DNA from: Candidatus Limnocylindrales bacterium
GTDB taxonomy: Bacteria > Moduliflexota > Moduliflexia > Moduliflexales > JAUQPW01
Reading direction: 5' to 3'
Length of the DNA: 64,000 nucleotides
Assembly: GCA_035559535.1 (NCBI GenBank)
Contig: DATMBG010000051.1
Span: forward strand, 62,001 to 126,000
Shown: piece by piece, positions 44,417-53,201 of the stretch
How positions within the stretch are numbered: the stretch's first letter is position 1
Layout of the letters: the number at the start of each line of letters is the position of its first letter
The notes under the pieces: generated by a model
Seen by the model: the letters and a program-made list of their open reading frames with translations, nothing else
Databases searched by the model: none
Told to the model about the DNA's origin: nothing
Translations under genes and position numbers: made by a program

Positions 44417-44962
44417 ATGAAATGCCCCAGTTGCGGTACAGAAATTTCAGATCGTGTAGAGGCTTGTCCTGATTGCCATTTTACTTTGGTCCTTCTGGAT
44501 TCTCGACTTCCTCCTCCGCCGGTTCGATCTGGTTATGTTAATGACTTTGCAAAGGTTCTTTCCAAGGAAGAGGTCCTTCGAATTGAGCAGCGTTGCCATG
44601 AGATATTCTTAAAGACCCAAGCCGAGTTGATAGTGGTTACAGTTCCCAGGACAAAACCCGTTAAGCCTTCGGAATATGTTTTCTGGCTTGCCAATCGATG
44701 GGATATGGGAGGGACAGAGAATCGGGGGATCATGATCCTTCTCGCTTTGGAAGAGCGTCGGATTGAGAGCGAAGTAGGTTATTCCCTGGAGCCTGTAATC
44801 ACCGATGAAGAATCTTTTCAGATCTTGCAAAGGCATGTGGTTCCTTTTTTACAGAAGGGGAATTACGGTGAAGGGCTCTACCAGGCAGTGAATATTTTGG
44901 GTCAGATTATTGAAGGGACTCAAAAAGCACGAGAACTTAACTGGTGGAAAAAACTGTTTTAA
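44417..44962 (+). CDS. TPM-domain protein with N-terminal zinc ribbon
   Basis: The 181-residue protein begins with a zinc ribbon, C3-P-S-C6 and C17-P-D-C20 (KCPSCGTEISDRVEACPDC). From residue 38 a TPM (TLP18.3/Psb32/MOLO) domain follows (YVNDFAKVLSKEEVLRIEQ, ELIVVTVPRTKPVKPSEY, NRGIMILLALEERRIESEVG, EESFQILQRHVVPFLQKGNYGEGL). It has no signal peptide or membrane helix, so it is cytosolic, unlike its exported neighbour. TPM domains are associated with membrane-protein quality control and phosphatase-like activity. It overlaps the next gene by 19 bases. Confidence 0.85.
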   Translation: MKCPSCGTEISDRVEACPDCHFTLVLLDSRLPPPPVRSGYVNDFAKVLSKEEVLRIEQRCHEIFLKTQAELIVVTVPRTKPVKPSEYVFWLANRWDMGGTENRGIMILLALEERRIESEVGYSLEPVITDEESFQILQRHVVPFLQKGNYGEGLYQAVNILGQIIEGTQKARELNWWKKLF

Positions 44963-45969
44963 GCTTCCTCTGCTTACTCGGCTGGGTTCTTATTTTACCG
45001 ATCCAGGCTCAGATTCAATATCCTGAACCTCAAGGCTGGGTCAGTGATTTTGCCAACGTTTTAACCCCCCAAATTCGAGAAGAACTCAACAACCTTATTA
45101 CAGATGTGGAAAAGCAAACCACGGCTGAGATTGCGGTGGTTACGGTGGAGAGTACTGCTCCTTTAACTCCCAAACAGTATGCAACGGAGCTTTTGAACCG
45201 ATGGAAAGTTGGCAAGAAAGGGAAGGATAACGGCGTTCTGATTTTATTGGCCGTAAAAGACCGACGAATTGAGATTGAGACCGGGTATGGGGTGGAAGGA
45301 ATCCTTCCAGATGGAAAGGTAGGGGAGATTATCCGCACGTACATGGTTCCTTATTTTAAGAATAATCGATGGGGAGAGGGATTGATAGCCGGAACCCAAC
45401 AGATCGCCCGGGTTATTCTGGAAGACACCCAAACTTCCCCTACTTCCTCAAAAAAAGTCGAACGCCGGTTACCAACGGGCGGATTTCTTTACCTGAGCGG
45501 TTGGATTTACTTTATCTTTTGGATCTTCTACCTGGGGATTCAGAATTTACGAAATCGAGCTTTGCCCTTGGGTCTTTTAGCCTTGCTTACCCTGCCCGGG
45601 CTTTTCTATTTGTTTTTTGCTTTTTTTCCTTTCATTATTCCTTTTATTCCAGGTGCATGGGCATCCGTTCAGAATTTGAGAAATCGATGCCCTCGATGTG
45701 GGAATCGGATGTTGGTCCAGAAGAATACGCTCCGACCTGCATCTTATTCAAGTATGGGACTTCGTGAGGTTGTTTATACGTGCCCGGTATGTGGATATCA
45801 TGAGGTAAAAATGGAAACGACACCCAGGCTGACTCGCACCTCTTACTACGGACCATACGGTGGAGGCTCTTTTGGCGGATTTGGAGGATCTGGCCGAAGT
45901 TCTGGCGGTTCTTTTGGAGGTTTTGGAGGAGGCTCCAGTGGGGGCGGGGGTGCCGGGTCGAGTTTTTAA
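44944..45969 (+). CDS. YgcG-like TPM membrane protein
   Basis: The 341-residue protein starts at a GTG inside the end of the preceding gene, a coupled arrangement. It has a signal peptide (LSFLCLLGWVLILPIQAQ), an exported TPM domain (VSDFANVLTPQIREELN, AEIAVVTVES, VKDRRIEIETGYGVEGILPDGK), about two to three membrane helices between 180 and 240, then a zinc ribbon CPRCGNRM...CPVCGYHE on the inner side and a Gly/Ser-rich tail (SFGGFGGSGRSSGGSF). Such proteins are routinely next to LemA, as here. The function is unproven, and a role in envelope maintenance is likely. Confidence 0.88.
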   Translation: MEKTVLSFLCLLGWVLILPIQAQIQYPEPQGWVSDFANVLTPQIREELNNLITDVEKQTTAEIAVVTVESTAPLTPKQYATELLNRWKVGKKGKDNGVLILLAVKDRRIEIETGYGVEGILPDGKVGEIIRTYMVPYFKNNRWGEGLIAGTQQIARVILEDTQTSPTSSKKVERRLPTGGFLYLSGWIYFIFWIFYLGIQNLRNRALPLGLLALLTLPGLFYLFFAFFPFIIPFIPGAWASVQNLRNRCPRCGNRMLVQKNTLRPASYSSMGLREVVYTCPVCGYHEVKMETTPRLTRTSYYGPYGGGSFGGFGGSGRSSGGSFGGFGGGSSGGGGAGSSF

Positions 45970-45987
45970 TAACGACAGGAGGAGGTT

Positions 45988-46563
45988 ATGCTTCGACGGC
46001 CTTACACTTTCTATAAAAAAACTCTCTTGATGCTCTTGCTCATTTTATCAACCTCGGGATGTGGTTACAATACCCTGGTGGAATTAGATCAGCGGGTTAA
46101 TTCTGCCTGGGCCCAGGTAGAAAATCAATTGCAGCGTCGGTCCGATCTGATTCCGAATCTGGTTAATATTGTTAAAGGTTATGCCGGTCATGAAAAGGAG
46201 ATTTTTCAAAATATTGCCAACGCCCGAGCTGCCATGATGAACGCAAAAAGTATTCCGGAGAAAATAGATGCCTCCAATCAAATGGAAACAAGCCTCCGGC
46301 AACTCTTTGCCGTCGTGGAAAACTATCCTCAACTTAAAGCGGATGCCACCTTTGCCAGACTTATGGATGAAGTTGCAGGAACGGAGAATCGTATTGCTGT
46401 GGAGCGAATGCGATACAATCAGGCGGTAGAGGCCTATAACAGTTATGCCCGAAAAATCCCCGTGATTTACACGGTCAAAATTTTTGGATTTGATAAGGAG
46501 AAGCCTTATTTTAAGGCAGTTGAAGGGGCTCAAACTGCTCCTCAGATTAATTTTAATAGATAA
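45988..46563 (+). CDS. lemA: LemA-family lipoprotein
   Basis: The 191-residue protein has a lipobox-type signal (LLLILSTSGC). It then has the LemA core: VELDQRVNSAWAQVENQLQ, RRSDLIPNLVNIVKGYAGHEKE, LKADATFARLMDEVAGTENRI, VERMRYNQAVEAYNSYARKIP and the terminal FGFDKEKPYFKA. LemA is an envelope-associated helical-bundle protein of unclear function. It follows the two TPM genes with AGGAGGAGG close to the ATG, forming a TPM-TPM-LemA-145aa unit, a widely conserved pairing. Confidence 0.93.
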   Translation: MLRRPYTFYKKTLLMLLLILSTSGCGYNTLVELDQRVNSAWAQVENQLQRRSDLIPNLVNIVKGYAGHEKEIFQNIANARAAMMNAKSIPEKIDASNQMETSLRQLFAVVENYPQLKADATFARLMDEVAGTENRIAVERMRYNQAVEAYNSYARKIPVIYTVKIFGFDKEKPYFKAVEGAQTAPQINFNR

Positions 46564-46578
46564 AAAGGAGTCCTAAAC

Positions 46579-47016
46579 ATGGGTCGAGCTTTCCCGGTAA
46601 TTTGTATAGGCGTGGGAGCCCTCCTGGCCATCATCGGAGCCTTTTATACGATCGGTCTTTTCTTCCAGTTTGATAGATCCCAGGGACCTTTTGCCGTTGA
46701 CTTGATCGGGTTCCTTGCTTTCGGATTGGCTCCTCTGGGAATCGGTCTGTTGGGAATGGGATATGGGGTTTATCAGATTATCCGGACCAAACAGACTGAG
46801 AAAGCAAAACGCAATGCAGAACTTGAAAACAGAATCCTTCAGATGGCAAAGTCTAACCCCCAGGGATTGGCCACCGGGGAGTTTGCCGCCAATAGCCCAT
46901 TCACCTTACAAGAGGTAGAAGAGAAGGTAGGCCATCTCTATGTTCAAGGAGTTTTGGATATGGAGGTAACAGAGGAAGGTACGATAGTTTATAAACTTCG
47001 AACCCCCCTTAAATAG
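46579..47016 (+). CDS. Small two-helix membrane protein, LemA operon
   Basis: The 145-residue protein has two membrane helices (about 5-28 and 42-66, FPVICIGVGALLAIIGAFY and LAPLGIGLLGMGYGVYQI). A charged cytosolic tail (KQTEKAKRNAELENRILQMAK) is followed by a short region resembling a winged helix (FTLQEVEEKVGHLYVQGVLDMEV). AAAAAGGAG precedes the ATG. I do not know the family; position after lemA suggests an accessory or regulatory role. Confidence 0.7.
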   Translation: MGRAFPVICIGVGALLAIIGAFYTIGLFFQFDRSQGPFAVDLIGFLAFGLAPLGIGLLGMGYGVYQIIRTKQTEKAKRNAELENRILQMAKSNPQGLATGEFAANSPFTLQEVEEKVGHLYVQGVLDMEVTEEGTIVYKLRTPLK

Positions 47017-47020
47017 GAGA

Positions 47021-47076
47021 ATGGAAGACCGGGAGAAGAAAGATCTTCGGCCCTCCCCCGGTCTTCCATCTTTTTT
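47021..47076. terminator. Bidirectional intrinsic terminator
   Basis: ATGGAAGACCGGG (47021-47033) pairs perfectly with CCCGGTCTTCCAT (47057-47069), followed by a T-run at 47071-47076. It lies between the convergent LemA operon and the TPR gene. Confidence 0.8.
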
Positions 47077-47551
47077 AGTTCATTAATGCCTGTAATCGGA
47101 CTTTAGCTCGATGGGCTAAACTATAATCCGGTCGTATCTCGAGGGCTTTGGTATATTCTTCGATGGCTTCATACCATTTACCCTTTTTCTCCCAGACTCG
47201 TCCTAAATTGTAGTGGGGATAGTGGTAGGCTTCGTATCGCTTTGCCACCATGGCTTTTTTTAGATAGGGGATGGCCTCGTCATAACGCCCTAATTCAATT
47301 AAGTAAGCACCAATATCATTGTAAGGATTTCCAAAATCTGGGTCTGTTTCAATAGCCTTTTCGCACTCCTCAATAGCCTCTTCGTACCGCCTCATAAAGC
47401 TGTAGGTCCATCCCAGAAAGGTATAAGCTTCCGCAGTCGGATAAACTTCGATGGACTGCTTGTAGTAATCGATAGCCATTTCTAGCTCTCCTCTCATCTG
47501 GTACTCATAGGCTATTTCGAAGAGTTCCATGGCTCTATCTCGATCCTCCAT
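47075..47551 (-). CDS. TPR protein
   Basis: The 158-residue soluble protein consists of about four TPR units (AMELFEIAYEYQMRGEL, EAYTFLGWTYSFMRRYEEAIEE, PYNDIGAYLIELGRYDEAI, HYNLGRVWEKKGKWYEAI). No signal peptide is present. It is the third TPR protein in the window, and no specific partner is visible. It shares its strand with the GTPase gene 106 bases upstream, so the two may be co-transcribed. Confidence 0.82.
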   Translation of the reverse strand: MEDRDRAMELFEIAYEYQMRGELEMAIDYYKQSIEVYPTAEAYTFLGWTYSFMRRYEEAIEECEKAIETDPDFGNPYNDIGAYLIELGRYDEAIPYLKKAMVAKRYEAYHYPHYNLGRVWEKKGKWYEAIEEYTKALEIRPDYSLAHRAKVRLQALMN

Positions 47552-47657
47552 TTCAATCCATCTCCTCCCTGTTCTAAGGAATATTTAAGGAATAGTGCCA
47601 GGTACTATTTCGTGATTTACCTTACGAAATAAACCTTCGCACTATATCCTGCAAGCT

Positions 47658-48851
47658 TTACAAGAGGCCTTTGAGTATTTTGTTTTCCTGGGTAAGCTGC
47701 TTAATAATTTTATAAGCCTGATTCAATCGCTGAGAGAGTTCTTTATTTTTATCTGTTAATTTACCAATAGTTTGATTACTTCCCTGAATCCGATTGGATA
47801 AGGTTTTGATGAGCGCAAGGGCTATTTCAGGTTTTTTATGAATATAATCGGACAAAGTTTCCTTGGTCATTACCTGGACCTGGGTAAAGCCTCTGGCTAT
47901 TGCGGTTATCGATCTGGGTTTATCAGCGAACAGGGCCATCTCTCCAAAAAAATCCCCCTTTTGATAAACAGCGAGAACTTCCTTCTCCAACTCACCCCAT
48001 TGAACAATCTCCACCTTCCCTGATTCAATATAATACATCTTATCTCCAGGGTCTCCCTTTTCAAAGATAATATCGCCGTCCTGATAATAGGCACAAGGAA
48101 GTGGATCACTATCTGAGGAAAGAAGAAGATCGATACCTTTCGTACTTCCCCACAGGCCTTCTTTGTCATCTCCTAAAATATAATCTGAAAATTCTTGTTG
48201 GGAAGGTGCAAGGGTCCCCTGGGAAGTGGTGGAGGTAGATAGGGGGGATTTCCCTTGAGTCTGCCGGAGCCGTGTCTCGATATTTTGGACGGCTAAGGAC
48301 GATATAACCTCGAAGGCTTCTAAAACCCCTTTACCTTCTCGGGCTACAGATTCGAAGTAAGGTAAGTTACCCGGATTCAAATCCCGGTTCAGCTCTTCCA
48401 GGGTAAGAATGCCGTCCAGGTCTCTTTTGTTGTATTGAAACACTAAGGGAATATCCTCTAACCGTCGGTTATATCCGGCTAAGTTAAACTTCAAATTCTC
48501 AAGACCCAGAATATTCGTCTTTCGACGGGCTCTTTGTGAATCGGCCACAAAAACAATGGCATCCACTCCTTGAAGGACCGCTTTTCGTGTGTTATTATAC
48601 TTCACCTGACCGGGAACTGTATAAACCTGAAATCGAAGGTTAAAATCCTGAACCTTTCCCACTTGAAGGGGAAGAAGTTCAAAGTAAATCGTTTGATCAT
48701 CCTCTGTAGCCAGAAAAAATAGCTCACCCCTCCGCTCCGGAATGACATGTTCATGAATATATTGCAAAGAAGTCGTTTTTCCTCCCAATCCGGGCCCGTA
48801 ATAAACAATTTTACCTATAACCTCTTTGGTTTTATAGTTGAAGATCGCCAT
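47658..48851 (-). CDS. MglA-like GTPase fused to a cyclic-nucleotide-binding domain
   Basis: The 397-residue protein begins with an MglA-type small GTPase: GKIVYYGPGLGGKTTSLQY (P-loop), a PGQ-type switch (VYTVPGQVKYNNTRK) and NKRDL (guanine specificity). A flexible Ser/Thr-rich linker (about 200-255) leads to a cNMP-binding domain (IIFEKGDPGDKMYYIESGKVE, GDFFGEMALFADKPRSITA). A C-terminal coiled coil (LTDKNKELSQRLNQAYKII) may mediate dimerisation. MglA controls polarity and motility, and fusion to a cNMP sensor suggests nucleotide-second-messenger control of localisation. The ATG at 48851 is chosen where homology begins. Confidence 0.9.
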   Translation of the reverse strand: MAIFNYKTKEVIGKIVYYGPGLGGKTTSLQYIHEHVIPERRGELFFLATEDDQTIYFELLPLQVGKVQDFNLRFQVYTVPGQVKYNNTRKAVLQGVDAIVFVADSQRARRKTNILGLENLKFNLAGYNRRLEDIPLVFQYNKRDLDGILTLEELNRDLNPGNLPYFESVAREGKGVLEAFEVISSLAVQNIETRLRQTQGKSPLSTSTTSQGTLAPSQQEFSDYILGDDKEGLWGSTKGIDLLLSSDSDPLPCAYYQDGDIIFEKGDPGDKMYYIESGKVEIVQWGELEKEVLAVYQKGDFFGEMALFADKPRSITAIARGFTQVQVMTKETLSDYIHKKPEIALALIKTLSNRIQGSNQTIGKLTDKNKELSQRLNQAYKIIKQLTQENKILKGLL

Positions 48852-48868
48852 AACTATTCCACTTGGGA

Positions 48869-49168
48869 TTAAAAGGGATCTGGCTCTCCACCAAAAGCCC
48901 ATCTGGCAAAATGATCATACCAAAGTTCTCGAATCTCAGGACAACTTCTTAAGGCTTCTTGCAATTCATCATCGGGTAAAACATGAAGCTTCGCAAACAG
49001 ATCCCTTAAATTCTCCTCGCTCAGATTCTTCACCTCTTTTTCCAAGATTTTCAGATCAAACTTATCCCGGAGCTTCTCCCACTCTTTTTGGTCTTGAGGA
49101 GAAGAATCTAGCTGAGTGAGAAACTTTTCAAGATCTTTTGCTTTAACAATAATGTGGGTCTTTTTCAT
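48869..49168 (-). CDS. Small helical protein upstream of the GTPase
   Basis: The 99-residue, highly charged, helical protein (AKDLEKFLTQLDSSPQDQKE, LEKEVKNLSEENLRDLFAKL, DDELQEALRSCPEIRELWYDHF) ends 17 bases before the GTPase ATG. AAGGAG precedes its own ATG. It has no signal peptide or known domain. Its position suggests an accessory or partner of the MglA-like GTPase, analogous in placement to MglB, though it does not look like a Roadblock domain. Confidence 0.75.
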   Translation of the reverse strand: MKKTHIIVKAKDLEKFLTQLDSSPQDQKEWEKLRDKFDLKILEKEVKNLSEENLRDLFAKLHVLPDDELQEALRSCPEIRELWYDHFARWAFGGEPDPF

Positions 49169-49555
49169 AAAAGGCTCCTTAACCCTCCATTAAATAATTA
49201 ACTCCTGGGTTTTTATAGAAAAGATCAAACGGGGAAAAAATTCGGTAAATAAACCGTACCAAAAAAAGTTTTAACTGGCAAGCAAATTTTTCTCGTTTCC
49301 AGGACTCAACCTCCATGTAATAGACTTAAGGGTGAGTAAAAAAGTTCCAACAGGTGACGGAGCTTGGAGGTTTTTAGATTCCGTTTGCCATTTTATCCCT
49401 ATCTCTTTCTATCATCAGGCCTGTGCAAAAAGCCCATCCCCTTTCTTACTCCCCGTATGGGGGGATGATACCCTCTTTCGAATCTTCCGCTCTATAAACC
49501 GACCCCCTTCAACGGCCTGGTCTTTGAAGTAAGTTATTTTTTCACGGATCTCCCT
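49169..49555. other. Intergenic gap with a C/G palindrome
   Basis: No gene seen. TCCCCGTATGGGGGGA at 49450-49465 is a member of the CATG/TATG-centred C/G palindrome family also present near 21005, 27670 and 51441. Confidence 0.5.
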
Positions 49556-50854
49556 TTAATTTTTATCTACCTTGGGTTCCTTATCTTTCTGTTGAGAGTC
49601 TAAAGAAGTGGGTATCACAGGTTCTGGTTCATAATCATAGTGTCGCAAGGCCGGAAAGAAGATCATAATACCTATGACGGCCAGGATAGCGCCGATGCCC
49701 CCACTTACAATGGAAAATACTACCCCAAACCACTGGGCTACAACTCCCGCTTCTAACTCCCCCAATTGAGGTCCACCCATAAAAAAGATCATATTTACGG
49801 AGATCATTCGCCCCCGCAGGTGGTCAGGGGTATGGAGTTGGCGAATAGTCCCCCGGATGACCATGCTGACAGTATCGGCGGCTCCGGTCAGAAACAGGAA
49901 GATGAAGGATAAGACAAATGTCCTGGAAAGGCCAAAAGCCACCGTTGCTAATCCATAGATGGCCACACTTCCTAAAATGAGAGGCCCTTGCTTCCTAATC
50001 CGACCGAATAAAGAAAGAATGGCTCCCATAGTAACAGCCCCAATAGCCGGAGCGGTATATAGCAAACCGTAACCCTTCGGGCCTATATGGAGAATTTCCT
50101 TGGCAAATAAAGGAAGCAGGGCTTCTGCCGATGCAAAGAAGGTTGCAAAGAAGTCCAACAGCATGGTAGATAGGATCATCGGAGAGCGACGAACAAATCG
50201 TAGCCCCTCCAGCATGGCCTGGAAGCTAATCTCCCCGCGCAGACTGTGGGTGGTATATGCCGGTAAATTCATGCGTACCAGGGCAATAATAACCGTGAAA
50301 AACGAGATTGCGTTGATCAAATAAATAACGGCAACATGGCTAACCGACAATACGACTCCGGTCAGGGAAGGCCCTACAATAGAGGCTATCTGAAGCACGA
50401 TAGAATTTAAACTGATGGCATTGGATAGATGTTCTCTGGGAACCAGAGCAGGTATCAGCGCCTGACGTGCCGGGTTATCAAAAGCAACTGCTGAAGCCAA
50501 TAAAGCGGAGATCAAATAAATAAGCCAAACCCTATCCCAGCCTGAGAAGGTCAATATGGCCAAAATACCGGCCAATAAGGCCATAATGCTCTGGGTCAGG
50601 AGCATCAATCGCCGTCGATCTACAACATCTGCAACAACACCACCCATCAAAGAGAAAAGTAAAACGGGGATTAATCGGGAGGCACCAACCCCTCCAAGGG
50701 CCAGCGGGGATTCGGTGAGTTCAGAAATATGCCACAAGATAGCCGCCGCTTGCATCTGAGACCCGATCCACGAGATAAGCTGACCCAACCACAGAAGACG
50801 GAAATCACGATATTGTAGAGCAACGAATCGGGTCCGTTGAGAAGCTTTCATCAT
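49556..50854 (-). CDS. MFS exporter (EntS/DUF-like family)
   Basis: The 432-residue protein is an integral membrane transporter with about twelve helices. The N-terminal RFVALQYRDFRLLWLGQLISWIGSQMQ segment, GGVVADVVDRRRLMLLTQ loop, FDNPARQALIPALVPREHL and GRMISVNMIFFMGGPQLGELEAG are characteristic of EntS-like/drug MFS members. It probably exports a small compound or drug. There is no siderophore cluster beside it. The frame could begin at 50890, but M12/M13 codons at 50854/50851 fit the family N-terminus better. Confidence 0.88.
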   Translation of the reverse strand: MMKASQRTRFVALQYRDFRLLWLGQLISWIGSQMQAAAILWHISELTESPLALGGVGASRLIPVLLFSLMGGVVADVVDRRRLMLLTQSIMALLAGILAILTFSGWDRVWLIYLISALLASAVAFDNPARQALIPALVPREHLSNAISLNSIVLQIASIVGPSLTGVVLSVSHVAVIYLINAISFFTVIIALVRMNLPAYTTHSLRGEISFQAMLEGLRFVRRSPMILSTMLLDFFATFFASAEALLPLFAKEILHIGPKGYGLLYTAPAIGAVTMGAILSLFGRIRKQGPLILGSVAIYGLATVAFGLSRTFVLSFIFLFLTGAADTVSMVIRGTIRQLHTPDHLRGRMISVNMIFFMGGPQLGELEAGVVAQWFGVVFSIVSGGIGAILAVIGIMIFFPALRHYDYEPEPVIPTSLDSQQKDKEPKVDKN

Positions 50855-50911
50855 GAGGGTCAATTTACCAGGGAGGAGGTATTCCGTCAAGTTACAGTTG
50901 CGAAATTTTAA

Positions 50912-51372
50912 CGATTCAGCCTGGGTAACCTGGGGAGCGGTTTATTTTCTATTGGTCAGGAAACTCTAAACGGAAAATTTGGTCTTTATAGCGCTACCAA
51001 TCCGTTAACACCTGAAGAATTAAAAAAGGCCGGGGTATTTTGGCTGATGAATCCAAAGACTCCAACGTTTATATCAGTCGGCTGCGTGTTCGATACACCC
51101 GGGATAAATTTCCAGAAGATCTTGTATTTCAAGAGACTCCGAATCAACAAACTTTTCAGGGCCGATATATCTTCTGCCATCCCTTCACAGGAGAGATGAA
51201 GTGTGCAAAAGGATTAAGTTATCAGAAATCTTTATCGGAACGTTACGGGCAGCAGGCGCAAATCCTGGCCCATCTTACCGGAGAAGATATCCAGGAGATT
51301 CGGAAAAAGATGGAAATAGCAGATCCCATCGATAAAAAATCGACTCCGGGGGGGAAGAAAATTTTTGAGTAA
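50912..51372 (+). pseudogene. DUF2330-like remnant with a frameshift
   Basis: The sequence reads GLFSIGQETLNGKFGLYSATN and PLTPEELKKAGVFWL in one frame from 50912 to about 51045. It then continues, after a shift of one base, as ADESKDSNVYISRLRVRYTR, GRYIFCHPFTGEMKCAKGL and HLTGEDIQEIRKKM to a stop at 51372. This resembles the C-terminal part of a DUF2330-type exported protein. The N-terminus and any signal peptide are missing, and a stop lies directly upstream of the first frame. It is a truncated, frameshifted remnant divergent from the MFS gene. Confidence 0.6.
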
Positions 51373-51440
51373 AAAGTCTCAAAAGAGGGGAAATGGGAGA
51401 ATGAAGGATTGCCTCTACCAAGGAAGCCCCCTTTCCTCTA

Positions 51441-51460
51441 TCCCCCCGCATGGGGGGGGG
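51441..51460. repeat. C/G palindrome (CCCCCGCATGGGGGG type)
   Basis: TCCCCCCGCA followed by TGGGGGGGGG. It belongs to a small dispersed family with copies at 21005-21021, 27670-27687 and 49450-49465, always intergenic. Confidence 0.6.
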
Positions 51461-51509
51461 AATTGATTGAATGTCTATTCTCCCATTCACCCCTTCAGCG
51501 GTTCTTAAT

Positions 51510-52244
51510 TTACTTGTCTGCCGGTCGAACCTCGAAGAGGATCAGTTGGGTTTCTTTGTTCTTATCACCTTCGACTCTGGCCATGTGGGTTCCGGCCGGT
51601 TCGAAGTAATATTGGCCTTCCTTATAAGTGTCGGCTTTATCTGTGGTGATTGTCAGGCTTCCGGAGGCAACCCATCTTATACCGGGGCCTTGATGGGTAT
51701 GTTCTCCGATAAATCCCCCAGGTGCTATTTTTAAGCTGACCAGTATCATTTTATACTTTCCGGCAGTCAGCCCATCGACCTCCTGTTCTAGCGTGGTCTT
51801 GGAGGTAATTCCTTTTTTTTCTTGAGCGGCCTGGGCTTTAGTCTCTCCCATAGGGAGTATCTCAAAAACTAAAATTTTTACAGGATCTTTGCCTTCATTT
51901 TTATAACTGTGATGAACTTGAGGGGTTTCGGCAAAGGATTGACCAGCTGTATAGGTTTTAGTCTGTCCATCTTCTTTGGAGGTAAGGGTTCCGGAGATTA
52001 TATAACGGGCTCCCGGACCTCCATGGGTATGTTCACTCATGGAACCACCCGGTTCAACGGTCATTTCTACCGCACGCATTTTATACTTTCCCTCGGTTAA
52101 GCCGTCCACAACGGCTTCCAATAAAACCTGCCGACTCACCCCTTGGGCTTCTACAGCTTCAACATTCTGTGGATTAACAAATAAAATCCACAGGGATAAA
52201 AATACGTTTAAAATCACCCATTGCGTGATAGCTTGTTTTGACAT
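51510..52244 (-). CDS. Secreted protein with two cupin domains
   Basis: The 244-residue protein starts with a signal peptide (WVILNVFLSLWILFV). It contains two tandem cupin domains, residues ~40-130 (MTVEPGGSMSEHTHGGPGARYIISG) and ~150-240 (LKIAPGGFIGEHTHQGPGIRWVASG). Each has the HTHxGPG core that binds a divalent metal, followed by a later histidine (PQVHHSYKNEG, PAGTHMARVEG). The duplication and secretion suggest a periplasmic metal-binding or sensor role, and no enzyme activity can be assigned. AAGGAGG precedes the ATG. Confidence 0.86.
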   Translation of the reverse strand: MSKQAITQWVILNVFLSLWILFVNPQNVEAVEAQGVSRQVLLEAVVDGLTEGKYKMRAVEMTVEPGGSMSEHTHGGPGARYIISGTLTSKEDGQTKTYTAGQSFAETPQVHHSYKNEGKDPVKILVFEILPMGETKAQAAQEKKGITSKTTLEQEVDGLTAGKYKMILVSLKIAPGGFIGEHTHQGPGIRWVASGSLTITTDKADTYKEGQYYFEPAGTHMARVEGDKNKETQLILFEVRPADK

Positions 52245-52375
52245 TATCCACCTCCTTAAAGGGTTCAGGAGTTGATGGGAAAAATTTTTGAACTCCCCCT
52301 GAGAACCATTGGGAATTATAACATATATTGTAAGTAGAACAAGGACCTGTCAACTGGAAATTTTAGGAGAGATGT

Positions 52376-53140
52376 ATGGAGCAAAAAAATTTACCCCATC
52401 AGGAGTTCAAAAAAATTATACAGACTATTTCTAACCAGACGTATCCCAACCTATATTTCATTCTGAAGGCAAGTTTTGGGGTTCTATCGCCGGGTCAGAA
52501 ATTAGGCGTTTTCTCAGCTTCTTTTAATCCTCCTACCATCACCCATGTAGAATTGATTAGAAAAGCCCGGCAAATCTTTAACCTGAATGAAGTCTTACTT
52601 TTAGCCAGCCCTAGAAACGCCGATAAGACAAACTATGAAGCTTCTCTGGAAGACCGTTTAAAGATGCTGCTCCAGGTCTTCTCATCCCATTCCAAAGTTT
52701 CTGTCGGGGTCTGCAGCCATCCTTATTTTATTGATATGCTCCAGGCTATTCAGGCTGATTATCCTGAAAGAACCGAAATTTATTTTATCGTGGGATATGA
52801 TACCCTGGAGCGAATCTTAGACAGAGAGGGTAAATACTACCCCCGTTATTATAAGAAATACACAAACCGAGAAGAGCCGCTCAAAGATTTATTTGCTACC
52901 GGCTATTTTATTGTAGGGGGTGGAAAAGCCAGCTTAATAGCGTTGAGAGAATTACTGACAAAAGAAATGGACCCCGGTCTACTGGCTAAAATTCATTACC
53001 TTGAGTTGCCCGATTCTTATCCTCGGGCTACAGAGGTACGAAACCGTAGGAAGCAGGGACTTTCCATAGAAAAATTAGTCCCTCCAGAAGTTCAACGCTA
53101 CCTCGAAGAAACCGGATTATATAGCAATAAGAACAAATAA
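52376..53140 (+). CDS. Nicotinate-nucleotide adenylyltransferase-like protein
   Basis: The 254-residue cytoplasmic protein has the nucleotidyltransferase core GVFSASFNPPTITHVELIRKA (GxFxPxHxGH class with NPPTxxH), NEVLLLASPRN, EDRLKMLLQVF and a C-terminal PRATEVRNRRKQGLSIEKLVP (the ISSTxxR equivalent). It has a ~45-residue N-terminal extension before the core. It looks NadD/NMNAT-like, but the divergence and extension leave open another nucleotide substrate. TAGGAGA precedes the ATG at 52376. It is divergent from the cupin gene. Confidence 0.8.
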   Translation: MEQKNLPHQEFKKIIQTISNQTYPNLYFILKASFGVLSPGQKLGVFSASFNPPTITHVELIRKARQIFNLNEVLLLASPRNADKTNYEASLEDRLKMLLQVFSSHSKVSVGVCSHPYFIDMLQAIQADYPERTEIYFIVGYDTLERILDREGKYYPRYYKKYTNREEPLKDLFATGYFIVGGGKASLIALRELLTKEMDPGLLAKIHYLELPDSYPRATEVRNRRKQGLSIEKLVPPEVQRYLEETGLYSNKNK

Positions 53141-53201
53141 TAAGGTCCTCCCCGCCGTCATGGTAGGGAATCTCTATCTTCCTCCTACCATTCTCCGTCG
53201 G
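53141..53201. terminator. Convergent hairpin
   Basis: GCCGTCATGGTAGG at 53151 pairs imperfectly with CCTACCATTCTCCGTCGGC at 53177-53195 between the nucleotidyltransferase and the secreted protein genes. Its T-runs are short, so termination strength is uncertain. Confidence 0.5.
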
